Positions 1 to 6,593 are shown, counted from the first letter of the stretch. The stretch: DNA of 7,769 nucleotides from an uncultured bacterium (GCA_903861235.1 CAIOTP010000062.1:1-7769); one strand, 5' to 3'. Made by a program: numbers and translations. Notes: a model not told the origin generated them from the sequence alone.

Positions 1-90
1 CACCTCCGCAGCGACTGCGGCATGGTGCTCCGCACGCAGTCCATGTTCGAGATGAGCGACCCGAAGAAGGCGAAGCCGTCGCGCGGCTGA
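1..90 (+). CDS. C-terminal end of an unidentified protein (5' truncated)
   Basis: Frame 1 is open from the first base to a TGA at 88-90 and gives 29 residues beginning HLRSDCGMVLRT and ending KKAKPSRG. Every one of the 29 sense codons ends in G or C, which matches the other genes here and is the main evidence that this is coding. The lysine- and arginine-rich tail looks like an ordinary disordered C-terminus. I do not recognise the family from so short a piece. Only 7 bases separate its stop from the transporter start, so it is probably the upstream member of the same operon. Confidence 0.65.
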   Translation, partial: HLRSDCGMVLRTQSMFEMSDPKKAKPSRG

Positions 91-97
91 GCCCGGA

Positions 98-1021
98 TTG
101 CTCGAGAAGCACGTCGGCGAACTGGCGGGTCTGGCGACCGCGGCCCTGTGGGTCGTGTCCAGCCTCTCGTTCACCGCGGCGGGCCAGCGGATCGGCGCCA
201 CCCGTCTGAACCTGCTCCGCACGGTGGCGGCGGCTGCGATCCTGACCTCGGTGCATGTCCTGTTCACCGGCCGCCTGCTCCCTGACGTGGGGTGGGGTGC
301 CGCAGGTTGGCTCATGGCCAGCGGCATCCTGGGCCTGACGATCGGCGACCAGTTCCTCTTCACGGCGTATGTGCTGGTGGGTCCCCGCACCATGTCGCTG
401 CTCATGACGCTGGCACCCAGCATGGCCGCGGTCCTGGCCTTCACCGTCTTCGGCCAGGGCATGGGATGGCTGAGCGTGGGGGGCATGGCGGTGACCACGG
501 CGGGGGTGGCGTGGGTGGTGGCCGGGGGACGGCCATCCGGCCGCGTGGTGAGCATGGAGGACTTTCGGCGGGGCATGTGGCTTGGGGTGGGTGCAGCGGC
601 ATGCCAGGCGATCGGCGTGGTGCTGAGCAAGCAGGGGCTGGAGGCAGGCCTCACGCCACTGGGCGCGCTGTGCTGGCGCATGAACGCGGCGGCCATCACC
701 ATCGTCCCGCTCGCGGCATGGACGCTGCGATCAGCGGTGCCCCTTCGGCCCGGCGCCACACGAGCCGCTCTTTCTCCCATGGCACTCGGCGTGCTGTCCG
801 GTCCGCTGCTGGGCGTGTACTGCAGCATGGTGGCCGTCGACCGGCTTTCCGTCGGTGTCGCGGCCACGCTCACGCAGCTGGTGCCGGTGTTCATCCTGCC
901 GGTGAGCCGGATCCTGCACAAGGAACCCATCTCGACAAGGGCCCTGGTTGGTGCGATCATCGCGGTGGCCGGCGTGTGCCTGCTCGCCGTCGACAGCCCC
1001 GTGCCCCAGAAGACGCCGTGA
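98..1021 (+). CDS. EamA/DMT-superfamily permease, ten membrane helices
   Basis: This is a 307-residue inner-membrane protein of the drug/metabolite transporter superfamily. It has two tandem EamA domains, at about residues 8-142 and 160-298. Hydrophobic segments appear near 8-26, 41-57, 68-86, 97-117, 123-142, 160-178, 187-207, 226-244, 252-272 and 281-298, the usual ten-helix count. The second half carries the family-like run LTQLVPVFILPVSRIL followed by HKEP and a closing helix. Length is normal for the family. Substrate cannot be inferred, since EamA members export or import amino acids, nucleotide sugars, metabolites and drugs. The start is TTG at 98; an in-frame TGA at 53-55 rules out a longer form, and there is no strong ribosome binding site, so the start is only moderately sure. 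Its stop overlaps the next gene's start by four bases (GTGA). Confidence 0.88.
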   Translation: MLEKHVGELAGLATAALWVVSSLSFTAAGQRIGATRLNLLRTVAAAAILTSVHVLFTGRLLPDVGWGAAGWLMASGILGLTIGDQFLFTAYVLVGPRTMSLLMTLAPSMAAVLAFTVFGQGMGWLSVGGMAVTTAGVAWVVAGGRPSGRVVSMEDFRRGMWLGVGAAACQAIGVVLSKQGLEAGLTPLGALCWRMNAAAITIVPLAAWTLRSAVPLRPGATRAALSPMALGVLSGPLLGVYCSMVAVDRLSVGVAATLTQLVPVFILPVSRILHKEPISTRALVGAIIAVAGVCLLAVDSPVPQKTP

Positions 1022-1845
1022 ACGATCCTGCCTTCCGACTTCGCCAAGCCGACCTGGCCATGGGCGTGCGCACCGCGCCTCGGCGGGAGGTGGCCGCCCA
1101 GGCACCCGTGGAGCCGTCGCCGCCCGAGGCGCGCCCTTCCGTCACGTCCACACCGGAGCCGGCATCCAACCGCGTCGAGGTTCCTCGGCCGGTGGCGCTG
1201 AGGGCCTCCGTGGCGCTGCACGGCGAGCTCGAGCCATCCCAGCGGGTCGATGCACTGAACGCCCTGCGGGCGCGACACGATGCCCAGTGCCCGCACTGCA
1301 CCACCGCCACCGCCCACACCCAGACCGTCTTTGGCGAGGGAAGCCCCACGGCACGCCTCATGTTCATCGGTGAGGCGCCAGGCGAGAACGAGGATCGGAC
1401 CGGTCGTCCCTTCGTGGGGAGGGCCGGGGAGAAGCTCGACGAGATGATCGCGGCGATGGGCCTGAACCGGGAGCAGGTGTACATCGCGAATGTGCTCAAG
1501 AGCCGACCACCGGACAACCGGACGCCGCTGCAGCACGAAGTGGACGGGTGCGGTCCGTTCCTCATCGAACAGATCCTCATCGTCCGTCCGGAGGTGATCG
1601 TGACCCTGGGAGGACCGGCCACCAAGCTGGTGCTGGGCACCGAGGAGGGCATCACCCGTCTTCGAGGCACCTGGTCCGAGTGGGCCCCTCCGGCTGGAGG
1701 CCTGCCGCCCATCCCGGTCATGCCGACATATCACCCGGCGTACCTGCTCCGGAATTACACCCCCAAGACCCGGGGGGAGGTCTGGGCCGACCTGAAGGCC
1801 GTCATGGGCCGCCTGGGGCTTCCCGCCGGCTCGGCCAGAAATTGA
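1018..1845 (+). CDS. Family 4 (type) uracil-DNA glycosylase with one iron-sulfur Cys replaced
   Basis: This 275-residue cytoplasmic DNA-repair enzyme should remove uracil from DNA to begin base excision repair. Residues 1-80 are Pro/Ala/Arg-rich and probably disordered. The UDG superfamily domain fills about 85-270. Visible family 4 hallmarks are the C-P-H-C pair (Cys91, Cys94), VFGEGSP, the motif-A block GEAPGENED starting at 118, the block GRPFVGRAGEKLD, the RPPDNRTP region, and HPAYLLRN with His239 as motif B. Family 4 enzymes usually bind a [4Fe-4S] cluster through four Cys (C-x2-C...C-x14-17-C). Here the third position is Ser162 (AGC at 1501-1503), while the fourth is Cys178. The GTG start at 1018 is chosen because it overlaps the transporter stop as GTGA, and because upstream sequence in this frame lies inside the transporter gene. 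ATG at 1060 is the alternative. Similar domains occur fused to phage SPO1-type DNA polymerases, but no polymerase is visible here. Confidence 0.93.
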   Translation: MNDPAFRLRQADLAMGVRTAPRREVAAQAPVEPSPPEARPSVTSTPEPASNRVEVPRPVALRASVALHGELEPSQRVDALNALRARHDAQCPHCTTATAHTQTVFGEGSPTARLMFIGEAPGENEDRTGRPFVGRAGEKLDEMIAAMGLNREQVYIANVLKSRPPDNRTPLQHEVDGCGPFLIEQILIVRPEVIVTLGGPATKLVLGTEEGITRLRGTWSEWAPPAGGLPPIPVMPTYHPAYLLRNYTPKTRGEVWADLKAVMGRLGLPAGSARN

Positions 1846-1902
1846 GAAAATTCCGGAGCCTCCAGCATCCGGCGGGAACCCGCGGGCGTAACTAGGAAGG
1901 AA

Positions 1903-1920
1903 CCGGTCCGCTCGGACCGG
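1903..1920 (-). terminator. Perfect GC-rich hairpin, possible minus-strand terminator
   Basis: CCGGTCCG (1903-1910) and CGGACCGG (1913-1920) are perfect inverted arms around CT. In practice the innermost pairs would open to form the loop. Read on the minus strand, the hairpin is followed by TTCCTTCCTAGTT, a T-rich tract, about 70 nt beyond the stop of the convergent Memo gene. It could end that transcript. The T tract is interrupted, so confidence is moderate. Confidence 0.45.
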
Positions 1921-1942
1921 CCCCAACTCAGCCCCCCACGAG

Positions 1943-1981
1943 GAGCCTGCCGCGGCATGTCTGCGGCGGGCTCTTTCATTT
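1943..1981 (+). terminator. Rho-independent terminator of the transporter-glycosylase operon
   Basis: A stem of GAGCC-T-GCCGC (1943-1953) pairs with GCGGC-G-GGCTC (1963-1973), giving ten Watson-Crick pairs and one central T-G wobble. The loop is nine bases (1954-1962). It is followed directly by TTTCATTT (1974-1981). It lies about 100 nt after the glycosylase stop and just before the convergent gene's stop, so it fits a plus-strand intrinsic terminator. Confidence 0.8.
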
Positions 1982-1988
1982 CCGCCGC

Positions 1989-3194
1989 TCAGGCCACCAG
2001 GGCCATGGACGCGCTGGAGATCAGGGCGGCCCCGTTCGTGTCACGCAACTGTCGGTAGTCGATCAGCTCCACGGCCGACGGCGCGGCGATCCGCAGTGTG
2101 CTTCCCATGTTGCCCAGGCTGCACCAGCGACTCGGGTTGCTCTGGGCCCGGAAGGGGGCCTCGAACCGGTCGGCGTCGGCGCCGCAGTAGAGCTTCAGAC
2201 GCTCACGATCCAGCTGCTCCACCTGGGCAGCCACCTGGTCGTTGACCGGTCCGGGATCGCCGAACTGCGGGCCCACATGGCTCAGGTCGGCGCTGCTCAC
2301 GAACAGCGTGCGGCCGCCCAGTTCGCCCAGCGCCGTGCGGAGCGCCTTCACGAACTCCTCGGTGCCGGCGCGAGCGCCGTCGTCGGCCACCATGGGGCGC
2401 AGCGGGTCGGGAATCAACGCGGCCACCACGGGCACCTCCCCGAAAAGGTGCTGGATCCACGGCAGGTGCAGCTGCACCGAGTGCTCGCCGAGGAAGTCCA
2501 TCTGATCCGCGTAGATCCGCTTGCGGCCCAGGTTGCTCTCCAGGAACGCGTGGACCGCCTTGTCAGGATGCGCCGTGCCCGCGGGAGTGGCGAAGCCGAA
2601 TTCGCTCATGACCACGCCGTCGCCGATCCCGAAGTGATTGGTGCCCAGCAGCACGACCCGATCGGGCCGCCGGTCCGGGCGCAGGGCCTTGTAGGCGGAG
2701 GCGTACTGGACGATGCCGTGCTGGTAGTCCAGATGCGGGGCCACCAGACCGACCACGTCGCCGTCGATCTCGGGATCTTCCGCCTCGCCCAGAAACTTGC
2801 CGAGCACCTCGGCGGCCTTCGCCGCATCGCCCAGGCCCATCGTGCAGCTGGCGGGGAAGTGTCCGGCGGACTCCACCTTGGCCTTGGCCACACGCTCCAG
2901 CTCCTCGAACCGGGGGCCCCACAAGAGCCCAAGCTCGTCCATGCGGGCCACCAGCTGGCGAAGCATGTCGATGGGGGCCTTGGTCCGCTCGGCCAGTTCC
3001 TCCAGCGACTCACGCCCCTGGAACTGCAGGATCAGCGGCAGCACCTGAGGGACCACCCCCATGGATTCCTGGCTGAGGGCCGAGGGATCTCGAAGCAGCA
3101 CGATCGTCTTGCCCTCCTGCTGGATGCCCAGCGGCTGGAAATTCCGGATGTGAGGGCGGTTCTGGTGCTCGGGAAGCGTGGCAGGGGTGGACAT
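1989..3194 (-). CDS. amrB: Memo-family protein (AmmeMemoRadiSam system protein B-like)
   Basis: This 401-residue soluble protein has an N-terminal segment (about 25-105, from LRDPSALSQE to LLWGPRFEEL) resembling the helical PqqD-like extension found on many bacterial Memo proteins. A Memo (MEMO1/UPF0103) domain follows from about 148 to the end. Visible Memo motifs are APHLDYQHG (His154), VVLLGTNHFG (His187), EHSVQLHLPW (237-246), SSADLSHVGP (His306) and a late Cys358 in RWCSLGNMG. These correspond by order to the His/His/His/Cys pocket of human MEMO1, a putative metal site. In many prokaryotes Memo pairs with an AMMECR1 protein and a radical SAM enzyme; neither is in this window, and the reaction is not certain from sequence. 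ATG at 3194 is chosen because conserved sequence begins soon after it and an upstream extension would run antisense through the divergent gene. There is no Shine-Dalgarno; a TACACT box lies nine bases upstream. Confidence 0.88.
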   Translation of the reverse strand: MSTPATLPEHQNRPHIRNFQPLGIQQEGKTIVLLRDPSALSQESMGVVPQVLPLILQFQGRESLEELAERTKAPIDMLRQLVARMDELGLLWGPRFEELERVAKAKVESAGHFPASCTMGLGDAAKAAEVLGKFLGEAEDPEIDGDVVGLVAPHLDYQHGIVQYASAYKALRPDRRPDRVVLLGTNHFGIGDGVVMSEFGFATPAGTAHPDKAVHAFLESNLGRKRIYADQMDFLGEHSVQLHLPWIQHLFGEVPVVAALIPDPLRPMVADDGARAGTEEFVKALRTALGELGGRTLFVSSADLSHVGPQFGDPGPVNDQVAAQVEQLDRERLKLYCGADADRFEAPFRAQSNPSRWCSLGNMGSTLRIAAPSAVELIDYRQLRDTNGAALISSASMALVA

Positions 3195-3203
3195 GGCGGG
3201 GCG

Positions 3204-3209
3204 AGTGTA
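3204..3209 (-). promoter_or_regulatory. Candidate -10 box of the Memo gene
   Basis: On the minus strand the hexamer is TACACT, close to the sigma-70 TATAAT consensus, and it ends nine bases before the ATG at 3194. A usual -10 to start-site distance would put the transcript start only about two or three bases from the ATG. I see no good -35 box at 16-18 bp. A GC-rich palindrome (GGGCGG-G-CCGCCC, 3216-3228) lies just upstream. Confidence 0.4.
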
Positions 3210-3239
3210 CGGGTTGGGCGGGCCGCCCCCGCCCCATTT

Positions 3240-3275
3240 CCCCCTGAAGCGGACGAACCCAGCTTCAGACGGGGG
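3240..3275. promoter_or_regulatory. Inverted repeat between divergent promoters, possible operator
   Basis: CTGAAGC (3244-3250) and GCTTCAG (3262-3268) form a perfect 7-bp inverted repeat with an 11-bp spacer. CCCCC at 3240-3244 can also pair with GGGGG at 3271-3275 across a two-base bulge, although base 3244 is shared between the two pairings. The centre is about 60 bp from the inferred start of each divergent transcript. This is a plausible site for a dimeric regulator, but no known consensus is recognised. Confidence 0.35.
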
Positions 3276-3300
3276 CGTTTGCGGGCCGATGTATCCGCCA

Positions 3301-3314
3301 CGGGTAGAATCCCG
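3301..3314 (+). promoter_or_regulatory. Candidate promoter of the DUF1573-ankyrin operon (TAGAAT box)
   Basis: TAGAAT (3305-3310) matches the sigma-70 -10 consensus at five of six positions and lies 32 bases before the ATG at 3343. It is framed by perfect arms CGGG and CCCG. The best -35-like hexamer, TTGCGG (3279-3284), has a 20-bp spacer, which is too long for a standard promoter. The call therefore rests mainly on the -10 box and its position. Confidence 0.45.
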
Positions 3315-3328
3315 GGTCCGACACCCAC

Positions 3329-3334
3329 GAGGAA
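3329..3334 (+). promoter_or_regulatory. Ribosome binding site that fixes the ankyrin-protein start
   Basis: GAGGAA ends eight bases before the ATG at 3343. This is the clearest Shine-Dalgarno of any gene in the window. Together with the signal peptide that follows the ATG, it selects this start over the in-frame ATG at 3178, which would run through the divergent promoter region. Confidence 0.7.
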
Positions 3335-3342
3335 GCATCACC

Positions 3343-5049
3343 ATGCAAGCACGACTGATCAGCGCCCTTCTCGCCGGTCTTCTTCTGAGTCCGGCGCTCG
3401 CCCAGCAGCCGCCGGCCGCTCCCGCGGCACCTGGCAAGCCGATGGTGGCCCCGAACCGGCCCACGGGTCCCAAGGGTGATGGTGGCATGATTCCCGTCGA
3501 ACCACCGAAGCTGGAGGGGCAGGGCGCACCTGACGGTGGGATGATTCCGGGGCAGGGCATGCCTCCCTCCACGGGTGAGGCCACCAAGCCGGTCCTGAAG
3601 TGCGAGCCCGATCCGCTGGACCTGGGCGAGATGGTGGTGGACACCGCCAAGAGCGGCAAGGTCAAGCTGACCAACATCTCCGACAAGCCGGTGACCGTGA
3701 CCAAGGCCATCACCAGCTGCGGCTGCACCACGGCGGGCACCCCGAAGGATCCCATTCCTCCCGGCGGTTCCGCCGAGGTGGAGATCAGCCTGAAGGCCGG
3801 ACCCAAGCCGGGCGCTGCACTGAGCAAGCGGGTCACGTTCCAGGTGGACGGGCACGCGCCCACCATCATGACCGTCTCGGGCAAGGTGCCGGCTTACGTC
3901 ACCCTGTCTCCGGATGTGATCGAGGCCCCGGGCGAGGGCCAGACGAGCGAGGGCACCATCTCGCTCAAGAGTGTCGATGGCACGCCGTTCAAGATCACCG
4001 CCGTGGTGCCTCCCATCGTGCCGGACGCCGGGTCCGACTCCAAGACCGAGCATGTGGTGCACATCGACTGGAACCAGTGGAAGGAGACCGGCCGGACCAT
4101 CAAGCTCTCCTTCAGCCTGGATCACCCCAAGGCGCCCTCGTTGTCCTGCCTGATCCGTCGTCCGCCGGGCACGCCGGGCTCGCCCACGGCACCCGCCGGC
4201 CCCAATCCGGCCGAGAAGGCGGCCAGTGCACTGGTCACCGCCGCCCGCAGTGGCGACGTGGCCGCGGTGAAGAAGCAGCTCGACGAGGGCGCGAAGATCG
4301 ACGCGCCCGACAGCGCGGGTGGGCGCACCGCTCTTCATTGGGCGGCCAAGGAGGGCAAGGGCGAGGTCGTGGCCCTGCTCGTCGAGCGAGGCGCGGACCT
4401 GAAGGTGGCCGGTCGTGACGGCAAGAACGCGCTGTGCATCGCCGGCGAGAGCGGCCGCACCGAGGTGGTCAAGCAGCTGCTCGACGCCGCCAAGGCCAGG
4501 AATGTCGACATCGTCAACGCGGTGGACCGGCTGGGCGGCACGCCGCTCATGTGGACCGCGGCGCTGGGCAAGCCCGAGACCGTGGAACTGCTGCTGGCCA
4601 ATGGCGCGACCGTGAACGTGGCCGACAAGAACGGCCTGACGCCGTTGCTCTGGGCGGCGGGCATCGGCGATCCGCGTTCGGTGAAGGTGCTGATCGCAGC
4701 CGGCGCGGATCTCAAGGCCGCGGACAACCTGACGGGCGACACCGCCGTCATGCGTGCGGCGAGGAACGGCAAGGTGGAGAGCCTTCAGGAGCTCATCGGG
4801 GCCAACGCCGACCTGGCGGCGACCAACCGGCAGGGCATGACCGCCTGGCTCATCGCCTCGGCCAACGGCAAGGTGGACAAGCTCAAGCTGCTGCAGAGCG
4901 CCAAGGTGGACGTGAACGCCCGCGACACCCGCGGCTGGAACGCCGTGGACTATGCCCGGAATCGTTCGGACGGCAACCGTGACGAGGTCCTCAAGTACCT
5001 TCAGGACGAGCTGAAGCTCAAGCCCGCCGCACAGCAGGGAACTCCGTGA
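3343..5049 (+). CDS. Exported DUF1573 plus ankyrin-repeat protein
   Basis: This 568-residue protein begins with a Sec signal peptide (Arg4, hydrophobic core 5-15, likely cleavage after Ala-Leu-Ala at 20), so it should act in the periplasm or outside. Residues 21-80 are a Pro/Gly-rich linker in which DGGMIP occurs twice (45-50, 64-69). Residues about 82-182 are a DUF1573 domain, an immunoglobulin-like fold, with the hallmark SCGCTT (Cys126, Cys128). Residues 185-275 look like a further beta-rich domain, followed by a Pro-rich hinge (274-290). From about 292 to 560 there are seven ankyrin repeats and a degenerate eighth, seen in phrases such as GRTALHWAAKEGKGEVVALLVERGA split by regular 33-residue spacing; the third is longer. 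The array implies protein binding, but the partner is unknown. The last bases overlap the peptidase start (GTGA), so the two are probably co-transcribed and coupled. Confidence 0.9.
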   Translation: MQARLISALLAGLLLSPALAQQPPAAPAAPGKPMVAPNRPTGPKGDGGMIPVEPPKLEGQGAPDGGMIPGQGMPPSTGEATKPVLKCEPDPLDLGEMVVDTAKSGKVKLTNISDKPVTVTKAITSCGCTTAGTPKDPIPPGGSAEVEISLKAGPKPGAALSKRVTFQVDGHAPTIMTVSGKVPAYVTLSPDVIEAPGEGQTSEGTISLKSVDGTPFKITAVVPPIVPDAGSDSKTEHVVHIDWNQWKETGRTIKLSFSLDHPKAPSLSCLIRRPPGTPGSPTAPAGPNPAEKAASALVTAARSGDVAAVKKQLDEGAKIDAPDSAGGRTALHWAAKEGKGEVVALLVERGADLKVAGRDGKNALCIAGESGRTEVVKQLLDAAKARNVDIVNAVDRLGGTPLMWTAALGKPETVELLLANGATVNVADKNGLTPLLWAAGIGDPRSVKVLIAAGADLKAADNLTGDTAVMRAARNGKVESLQELIGANADLAATNRQGMTAWLIASANGKVDKLKLLQSAKVDVNARDTRGWNAVDYARNRSDGNRDEVLKYLQDELKLKPAAQQGTP

Positions 5050-6593
5050 GCCCCGCCTCCGCATCGGCCCCGGCCACCGCCGGTCGGGCGGTGCACGCCC
5101 TCGCGGCGCGTGTGCGCGAGGTCAAGCTCCTGGAGAGCACCGGCTCGGTCCTGGGCTGGGACCAGGAGACCATGATGCCCGAAGGCGGCGTGGCCTGGCG
5201 CTCCTCGCAGCTGGCGCACCTTGCCAAGCTTTCGCATCAGGTGTTCACCTCGGCCGAGACCGGGGACCTGATCGCGGCGGCGAAGGACGAGGTGGCATCG
5301 CTGCCCGAGGATCACGCCGACCGCGTGGACGTGCGGGAGATCGATCGCGACTGGGGGAAGGCGACCAAGCTGCCCGAGAGCCTCGTGACCGAGCTGGCCG
5401 AACTCTCCAGCAAGGCCATGCACGAGTGGGCGGCCGCCCGCAAGGCGAGCGACTTCGCCCGCTTCCGCCCTTGGCTGGAGCGCACGGTGGAACTCAACCG
5501 AAGGAAGGCCGAGTGTCTGGGCTGGCCGGCGACCGGGGAGCCGTGGGACGCCCTGGCCGACAGCTACGAGCCCGGCCTGGCGGCTGCGGACGTGCAGGCC
5601 GTGTTCGAGCCGCTCCGCAAGCGCCTTCAGACGCTGCTGGATCGCCTCAAGGGGGCGTCCCGCAGGCCCTCGAACGCCTTCAACGAGCATGCCCTGGAGA
5701 TCGCGGATCAGGAGAAGTTCGTCCGATTCGTGGCCAAGAAGATCGGCTTCGACTTCTCACGCGGACGCCTCGATCGCAGCACCCATCCCTTCTGCGGCGG
5801 AAGCCACTGCAACGACGTGCGGATGACCACCCGGTACCTGGAGACCTGCGTGCTCGACGCGCTCGGAAGCACCATGCACGAAGCGGGGCACGGCATGTAC
5901 GAGCAGGGGCTCGATGCCGGTCGCATCGGCCTGCCCATGGGCGAGGCCGCCGGGCTGTCCGTGCACGAGAGCCAGAGCCGGCTCTGGGAGAACCAGGTCG
6001 GCCGCAGCCGCGCGTTCTGGACCTGGGCTCAGGGCCAGCTGCCGGCGTTCTTCGGCGACGCCTGCGACCGCTTCAGCCTGCAGGATCTGGTCGACGGTGC
6101 CAACGTGGTCGAGCCTGGCTTCATCCGCGTGGAGGCCGACGAGGGCACGTACAACATGCACGTCATGATCCGCTTCCAGTTGGAGCGGGCCATGATCAAG
6201 GGTGACCTGAAGGTGGCCGACCTGCCGGGCGTCTGGAACGGCCTGTACAAGGACTACCTCGGCCTGAGCGTGCCCGACGACCGCCGCGGCTGCCTGCAGG
6301 ACGTGCACTGGAGCATGGGTGCCATCGGCTACTTCCCGACCTACACGCTGGGCACGCTGCTGGCCGCCCAGCTCTTCGAGAAGGCTCGCAAGGACCTTCC
6401 GGGCCTGGAGGAGGGCTTCGCTCGCGGCGAGTTCGCGCCGCTGCTCGAGTGGCTGCGAACGCATGTCCATTCCCAGGGCCGTCGGCACCGCCTCGACGGC
6501 CTGTGCCGCAAGGTGACCGGGCAGCCGTTGTCGGCCGACCCCCTCATGCGGCACCTGGAAGGCAAGCTGCTGCCGCTGTACGGGCTGGCCTGA
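5046..6593 (+). CDS. M32-family metallocarboxypeptidase (Taq-type)
   Basis: This 515-residue enzyme should remove C-terminal residues from peptides using a divalent metal. Length is normal for the family (about 500). The metal site is HEAGH (His278, Glu279, His282) within TMHEAGHGMYEQG, with the third ligand Glu308 in SVHESQSRLWEN. Other M32 hallmarks are THPFC (246-250), NDVRMTTRY (the D-x-R-x-T motif, Asp257/Arg259/Thr261), IRVEAD (360-365) and the late GYFPTYTLGTLLAAQ. The N-terminal GWDQETMMPEGG is also typical. No signal peptide is visible, so it is probably cytoplasmic and may recycle peptides. The GTG start at 5046 overlaps the ankyrin gene's stop, and AGGGA lies five bases upstream. 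Coupling an apparently cytoplasmic peptidase to an exported binding protein is unusual. All expected catalytic residues are present. Confidence 0.95.
   Translation: MSPASASAPATAGRAVHALAARVREVKLLESTGSVLGWDQETMMPEGGVAWRSSQLAHLAKLSHQVFTSAETGDLIAAAKDEVASLPEDHADRVDVREIDRDWGKATKLPESLVTELAELSSKAMHEWAAARKASDFARFRPWLERTVELNRRKAECLGWPATGEPWDALADSYEPGLAAADVQAVFEPLRKRLQTLLDRLKGASRRPSNAFNEHALEIADQEKFVRFVAKKIGFDFSRGRLDRSTHPFCGGSHCNDVRMTTRYLETCVLDALGSTMHEAGHGMYEQGLDAGRIGLPMGEAAGLSVHESQSRLWENQVGRSRAFWTWAQGQLPAFFGDACDRFSLQDLVDGANVVEPGFIRVEADEGTYNMHVMIRFQLERAMIKGDLKVADLPGVWNGLYKDYLGLSVPDDRRGCLQDVHWSMGAIGYFPTYTLGTLLAAQLFEKARKDLPGLEEGFARGEFAPLLEWLRTHVHSQGRRHRLDGLCRKVTGQPLSADPLMRHLEGKLLPLYGLA

Noticed and set aside
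292..1017. N-terminal extension of the glycosylase frame back to 292
   Set aside because: It lies wholly inside the transporter gene in another frame and translates to low-complexity Gly/His/Arg-rich sequence; the GTG at 1018 is the natural start.
957..1721. Minus-strand open frame opposite the glycosylase
   Set aside because: It is antisense to conserved motifs, has low-complexity Ser/Arg composition, and has no start signal.
3178..3342. Upstream ATG (3178) for the ankyrin protein
   Set aside because: It overlaps the start of the Memo gene and would bury the signal peptide; the ATG at 3343 has a good ribosome binding site.
3195..3884. Minus-strand extension of the Memo frame to 3884
   Set aside because: It runs antisense through the divergent promoter region and the 5' part of the ankyrin gene, and shows no Memo-family features.
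3265..5064. Long minus-strand open frame (599 codons) opposite the ankyrin gene
   Set aside because: High GC at third positions removes stops on the opposite strand; the translation is Gly/Arg/His-rich with no recognisable domain, while the plus strand encodes clear domains.
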